Source: an uncultured Collinsella sp. (GTDB lineage Bacteria; Actinomycetota; Coriobacteriia; Coriobacteriales; Coriobacteriaceae). From it: a stretch of 26,672 nt of DNA. The notes beneath the pieces are model-generated. The model saw only the letters and a program-made list of their open reading frames with translations, did not search any database and was not told the origin of the DNA. The stretch spans positions 1 to 26,672 of the forward strand of contig URFU01000016.1 in assembly GCA_900547125.1 (NCBI GenBank), read 5' to 3'. How positions within the stretch are numbered: the stretch's first letter is position 1; each line of letters begins with the position of its first letter. Below are positions 23,796 to 26,672 of this stretch, one piece after another. Position numbers and translations under genes: made by a program.

Positions 23796-25043
23796 ATGTC
23801 AGAACAGCCACTAATTAGCGGAAGAGGCACGTGTTGGAAAGACAAGAGATCACCTAACACCTATCGCTATTATTTTTCCCTTGGAGTCAAGGACCCTAAG
23901 ACGGGGCGCTACAAACGATCCCCAACTTATACAGTTCGTTGCAAGACTAAAACAGAAGCTAAGGCTGCAATGCAGGCCAAGCTGGCTGAAATCAACTCCT
24001 CTGGCACGATCACTAAAACTAAAAAGCCCACTTTGCTTGCGTCCTACTGCTGGGCCTTTCATGAAAATAGGGACACCGAGCTTGCGCCAACGAGCTATGA
24101 AAGAGAAGCGTACGATTGCAGGCATATCGAAGACCTATTCGGTGCGTTTCAGACAATTGAGGGGCTAACTCCCGATCTAATCGAAGAAACATATGCCGAA
24201 GCTCGTCGTACGGGAAAATACAAACCATCAGAGCTTGTACGAATCAATGCGAAACTGCGTCAGATTTTGTCGAATGCGGTCGCAAAGAGAATAATTGCCC
24301 GAAACCCCTGCGCTACCGTTCATGTTCGCAGACCACGCAACAAAAGAGAATCACTGACAATCGACCAAGTAGCTACCCTATGCACACGTCTTCAACACAT
24401 TGAGCTCACCGCCGAAGCTGTTGGTACACTAGTACTAGTGTATACGGGTATGCGGAAAGGCGAGATGCTGGGCCTCGAATGGCGCGATTGGGACCCTGCC
24501 AATAAAACCTTGAAAATTGACAGGCAGTACACCAACGACCATGAACTGAGGGCACCCAAGTCACAAGAAAGCCAACGCAAAATCCCCGTTGGAGAAACCT
24601 TGGCCGAACGTCTTCAATCATGGTCAGCCATACAAAAAGAGCTCCTGGCCTCTCTGGGGCTGTCCCAGACTGGCAGCACTCCCATCATTAGCGATATTGC
24701 TGTCGAGCAAGGGATCCCTACTGTCTGTCACATGAAAAACTACATCTTCAACCATTGGTTTCGCGATTTCGCAGTTAGCTGCAATCTTGGAATCTATGAG
24801 CCGAACAATTCGACTGGCGGAAAACTATATAAGGGCATCTGCCCGCATCAGCTCAGGCATTGTGTAAGCACTTTTATGTTGGCGAACGGATCGGACGTTA
24901 GAAGCGTGCAAGGTATTCTTGGCCACGCGGACCCCAATATCACGCTCAAAACGTATACAAGCCTCGTTCAACAATCAGAAATAAAAGCAGTTAAAGGCTA
25001 CGAAGCCTTCATCAACGCCTATATACAGAGAAGCGAGAAATAG
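23796..25043 (+). CDS. int: Tyrosine-type site-specific integrase
   Basis: A 415-residue tyrosine recombinase that would insert and excise the element at the tRNA. An N-terminal arm-binding region (about residues 1-70: YRYYFSLG, then a Lys-rich stretch) is followed by a core-binding SAM-like domain (about 75-185). The catalytic domain has R220 (TGMRKGEMLGLEW), K255, H351-x-x-R354 (HQLRH), H377 (LGHAD) and the nucleophile Y387 (TYTSL), so all catalytic residues are present. GGAG lies seven bases before the ATG. Its AT-rich codon use contrasts with the operon to the left, consistent with transfer. The 200 bp upstream hold the attachment site and AT-rich DNA. Confidence 0.95.
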   Translation: MSEQPLISGRGTCWKDKRSPNTYRYYFSLGVKDPKTGRYKRSPTYTVRCKTKTEAKAAMQAKLAEINSSGTITKTKKPTLLASYCWAFHENRDTELAPTSYEREAYDCRHIEDLFGAFQTIEGLTPDLIEETYAEARRTGKYKPSELVRINAKLRQILSNAVAKRIIARNPCATVHVRRPRNKRESLTIDQVATLCTRLQHIELTAEAVGTLVLVYTGMRKGEMLGLEWRDWDPANKTLKIDRQYTNDHELRAPKSQESQRKIPVGETLAERLQSWSAIQKELLASLGLSQTGSTPIISDIAVEQGIPTVCHMKNYIFNHWFRDFAVSCNLGIYEPNNSTGGKLYKGICPHQLRHCVSTFMLANGSDVRSVQGILGHADPNITLKTYTSLVQQSEIKAVKGYEAFINAYIQRSEK

Positions 25044-25261
25044 CATGTTTTTCATTCATCGTTTATTTCATAATATTACGGTACTATAATACCGTTTCCG
25101 CAGGTAGATGCTTTATTTGATTGACATCTAATGAGTTTTAATACATGCTAAAGCTGTCAGATGGCTACGCATGTAGTCATAGAAACCGGCCCCCCAAGTG
25201 CTTATGAACCTGGTACGTCTTACAAGCACAGGGAGGGCCCTCATTGAAAGGATAGCTCATC
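25044..25261 (+). promoter_or_regulatory. AT-rich regulatory region between integrase and excisionase-like gene
   Basis: This 218-bp gap contains ACGGTA/TACCGT (25078-25095) flanking a perfect TATAAT (25085-25090), so a repressor on the dyad would cover the -10 box. A consensus TTGACA sits at 25121-25126 but has no good -10 at normal distance. Nearer the next gene, GTGCTT (25199-25204) and AAGCAC enclose ~20 bases, and GAGGGCCCTC (25233-25242) is a 10-bp palindrome; these lie in the leader. Confidence 0.4.
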
Positions 25262-25507
25262 ATGGCTACTCCAAAGATTAGCACTCAGGCGTCCACACCG
25301 ACTTTCCCCACTGGTGCCGCTCAGTGCGATCGGTTGCTCCGCGTTAACGATATCCGCGAACTCACTGGCTGGAGCGAAAACACCGCACGCAAGTTTATGC
25401 GAGAGTCCGGCAAGCTCATCCAGATCCATCGCTCTAATTACATGTTTGAAAGCTCGTTCTACGAGCTTTTCAAGCAGCTTGAAGGTCGTACCGCCCACCT
25501 TGATTAG
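25262..25507 (+). CDS. Small HTH DNA-binding protein, excisionase-like
   Basis: An 81-residue protein. After a Thr/Pro-rich start, residues 26-75 form a MerR/Xis-type helix-turn-helix (LLRVNDIRELTGWSENTARK, then GKLIQIHRSNYMFESSFYEL), in which the second half would be the wing. Such proteins direct integrases towards excision or repress the element's promoters. AAAGGA lies nine bases before the ATG. It is followed ten bases later by another DNA-binding gene, making a likely two-gene unit. Confidence 0.75.
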   Translation: MATPKISTQASTPTFPTGAAQCDRLLRVNDIRELTGWSENTARKFMRESGKLIQIHRSNYMFESSFYELFKQLEGRTAHLD

Positions 25508-25516
25508 GTGGTAAAC

Positions 25517-25903
25517 ATGAGCGAGCTTCCGTCGATTTCCGACATATTTAGCGATGATGCTACTGAGCAACGAGAGATTACGGGAAAAATGGATAAGGCT
25601 ATTTTTATTTCAGTGCCCGAGTGGGCGTGCTGCGTCACCACCGTTGCCGCCGAGCGTCTCATCCTCGGCCTTGTATGGAAGTTTGGAAAACCTTCCAAAA
25701 ACAAACGGCCCATGGGCTTCTGCGCTAAAAGCAAATGGATTGAGGATCACTACCGCCTGAGTAAGAACACTATATCCCGGGCCTATACCTCTCTGAAGGA
25801 TAAGGGGTATATTCAAAAAGTTGGTGATGGCAGCTGGATGCTTAATTACGCCGCAATCTACCGCGCCGCGATTGAAAACGCTTGGGAGCCTCCGAAACTT
25901 TAA
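25517..25903 (+). CDS. Winged-helix DNA-binding protein of the element
   Basis: A 128-residue protein. The middle (about residues 40-105) has the look of a winged helix: AERLILGLVWKFG, a second helix at AKSKWIEDHY, a recognition helix RLSKNTISRAYTSLKDKGYIQK, then a wing at VGDGSWMLN. This fits a MarR/GntR-like regulator or the N-terminal domain of a replication initiator. The ATG at 25517 has AGGTGG just upstream and is preferred to a GTG nine bases earlier. It probably shares a transcript with the excisionase-like gene. The exact role is unknown. Confidence 0.7.
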   Translation: MSELPSISDIFSDDATEQREITGKMDKAIFISVPEWACCVTTVAAERLILGLVWKFGKPSKNKRPMGFCAKSKWIEDHYRLSKNTISRAYTSLKDKGYIQKVGDGSWMLNYAAIYRAAIENAWEPPKL

Positions 25904-25944
25904 GCCCACAAACCGACTATCGAGGTCGTGAGAGTCGGTCACCG

Positions 25945-26232
25945 TCAGGATGCCCACAAGAACATGCCACGGATGTAAAATGAAGCAGGGTCGAACCGAA
26001 ACAGTTCCCGGACAATTGGCGTCCGGCCAGACACTTCGATTCGACCCTTTCTCATGCCTGTATCTAAAATACTCCCACAATCATTCTCAACATCTTTAAC
26101 GCCCTCACCTCCTGCCACCAACACGCCGTAGACGCTATTTACAACGAATCGATATGGCCGCCCGTTCTTTAAGGCACGTGTTACCATGAAAACGTGCGGT
26201 ATTTCTCCAACCGAAAACCTGCGTGAACGCAT
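25945..26232 (-). CDS. Hypothetical small protein on the minus strand
   Basis: A 95-codon frame with balanced, protein-like composition (for example GEIPHVFMVTRALKNGRPYRF and VVNSVYGVLVAGGEGVKDV) and AT-leaning codon use like the integrase. No good ribosome site precedes the ATG at 26232; AAAAGG lies about 13 bases away, so the start is uncertain. It opposes the flanking plus-strand genes. It also overlaps a nested inverted repeat at 25988-26047, so the region might instead be a structured non-coding stretch. No family is recognised. Confidence 0.4.
   Translation of the reverse strand: MRSRRFSVGEIPHVFMVTRALKNGRPYRFVVNSVYGVLVAGGEGVKDVENDCGSILDTGMRKGRIEVSGRTPIVRELFRFDPASFYIRGMFLWAS
25988..26047. 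repeat. Nested inverted repeats
   Basis: GGGTCGAA (25988-25995) pairs with TTCGACCC (26040-26047). Inside it CCGGAC (26009-26014) pairs with GTCCGG (26021-26026). On the plus strand the outer arm is followed by TTTCTC, so this may be a terminator for the two small regulatory genes upstream. Confidence 0.35.
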
Positions 26233-26277
26233 GACTTGAGACGCCTTTTAGAACTCACCGATCGCAGGGCGAACACA

Positions 26278-26341
26278 AATCAACAGCGGCCGTGCATTGT
26301 TCCCAGCCGTTTGGCATGGCGGAGCCATGCCGTTGTTGATT
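26278..26341 (+). promoter_or_regulatory. Structured leader upstream of the coiled-coil gene
   Basis: AATCAACAGCGGC (26278-26290) pairs with GCCGTTGTTGATT (26329-26341) at 12 of 13 positions. Within it GGCATGGC (26313-26320) pairs perfectly with GCCATGCC (26324-26331) around GGA; the two stems compete for 26329-26331. The ribosome site GGAG of the next gene begins at the last arm's edge (26342). It could be a cis-regulatory RNA or a binding site for an element-encoded protein. Confidence 0.5.
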
Positions 26342-26354
26342 GGAGTGCCACACC

Positions 26355-26672
26355 ATGGCAGACGAGAGAAAAATCAGGGAGATCTACGGCGTGAAGAGCG
26401 TCCTAGATGAGGCCGCCGAGCGGATCGAGGCGACGTGGCGGGAGAAGCTGCTGCGCGAGACTGCCGACCTCAGGAGCGAGAACGCGCTGCTCAGGGTCCA
26501 GCTCGACGAATTCAACCGCAAGCTCGGCGAGGCGAGAGACCGGAACGAAAGACTTGAGGCCGACTGCAATGAGAGGGTCGCTTTCATCGAGGAGAAGTTC
26601 GAGCTCGATACCGCGAGCCTCGAGCTCGAGAACAACGAGCTCCACGCCGCGAGCGTCAGATATCTCACCGAT
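26355..26672 (+). CDS. Coiled-coil protein of the element, 3' partial
   Basis: The frame opens at ATG 26355, with GGAG nine bases upstream, and is still open at the window edge after 106 codons. The visible part is almost entirely charged helix with heptad-like Leu/Ala spacing (EKLLRETADLRSENALLRVQL, then later ERLEADCNERVAFIEEKFEL), so a long coiled coil is likely. Its GC-rich codon use (CTC, GAG, GCG, AGG) differs sharply from the AT-leaning integrase and winged-helix genes to the left, hinting at mosaic origin. Function cannot be given from this part; a mobilisation, partition or phage tail-associated protein are all possible. Confidence 0.7.
   Translation, partial: MADERKIREIYGVKSVLDEAAERIEATWREKLLRETADLRSENALLRVQLDEFNRKLGEARDRNERLEADCNERVAFIEEKFELDTASLELENNELHAASVRYLTD

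Larger units (their letters stand above)
23559..26672 (+). mobile_element. Integrated genetic element (left part), tRNA-Arg insertion
   Basis: The element starts at the split tRNA and runs past the right edge. The support is the tyrosine integrase next to the tRNA fragment, a small excisionase-like gene, a winged-helix protein, and a fall in GC content and change of codon use from ~23600 onward. No phage structural, conjugation or replication genes are visible within the window, so prophage and integrative conjugative or mobilisable element cannot be told apart. The undisturbed tRNA-Arg(CCU) should be restored at the far end. Confidence 0.7.

Overview
The window looks like a chromosome segment of a Coriobacteriia actinobacterium, most likely Collinsella or a close relative. 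The reasons are GC-rich coding sequence, Shine-Dalgarno-led genes, a large membrane-bound LuxR-type regulator, and an actinobacterial cell-wall kinase operon (FHA-FHA-PP2C-SEDS-PBP-PASTA kinase). The genus is inferred from gene content and style; no database search was done.

Positions 1-6000, mostly minus strand: the window opens on what looks like a broken locus, the first ~100 codons of a Ser/Thr kinase (175-489) translationally coupled to a secreted, Cys-containing protein (486-1391). Upstream on the same strand are recR and a ybaB-type nucleoid protein, and further off dnaX. A small plus-strand membrane protein (2912-3385) sits between ybaB and dnaX. A YcxB-like membrane protein (6033-6746) diverges from dnaX.

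Positions 6800-12500, minus strand: an accessory operon of five tightly overlapping genes. In transcription order these are a small secreted Cys-containing peptide, two ABC permeases, an ABC ATPase and an exported protein. It resembles bacteriocin or lantibiotic immunity/export sets. It lies directly downstream of a 727-residue membrane regulator that carries two LuxR-type helix-turn-helix regions and two blocks of membrane segments. The ~400-bp divergent gap behind the regulator holds five copies of a 14-bp motif in strictly alternating orientation, with centres 30 and 32 bp apart.

Positions 12800-23180, plus strand: the cell-wall/division signalling operon. It contains a Ser/Thr kinase with a multi-pass membrane tail, FhaA-like and FhaB-like FHA proteins, a PP2C phosphatase with a long Pro/Ala-rich N-terminus, a single 956-residue protein fusing a SEDS glycosyltransferase to a class B penicillin-binding protein, and a PknB-type kinase with four PASTA repeats. 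A strong intrinsic terminator ends it. The kinases, phosphatase and FHA readers presumably tune the fused wall synthase in response to peptidoglycan sensed by PASTA.

Positions 23200-26672: two 105-bp direct repeats each carry a minus-strand tRNA 3' end plus a hairpin. They are followed by the 3' half of a tRNA-Arg(CCU), which reads as an attachment site. Next comes an integrated mobile element with a tyrosine integrase, an excisionase-like protein, a winged-helix protein, a possible minus-strand small protein, and the start of a coiled-coil protein behind a strongly structured leader. The element runs off the right edge; the reconstituted tRNA should lie beyond it.
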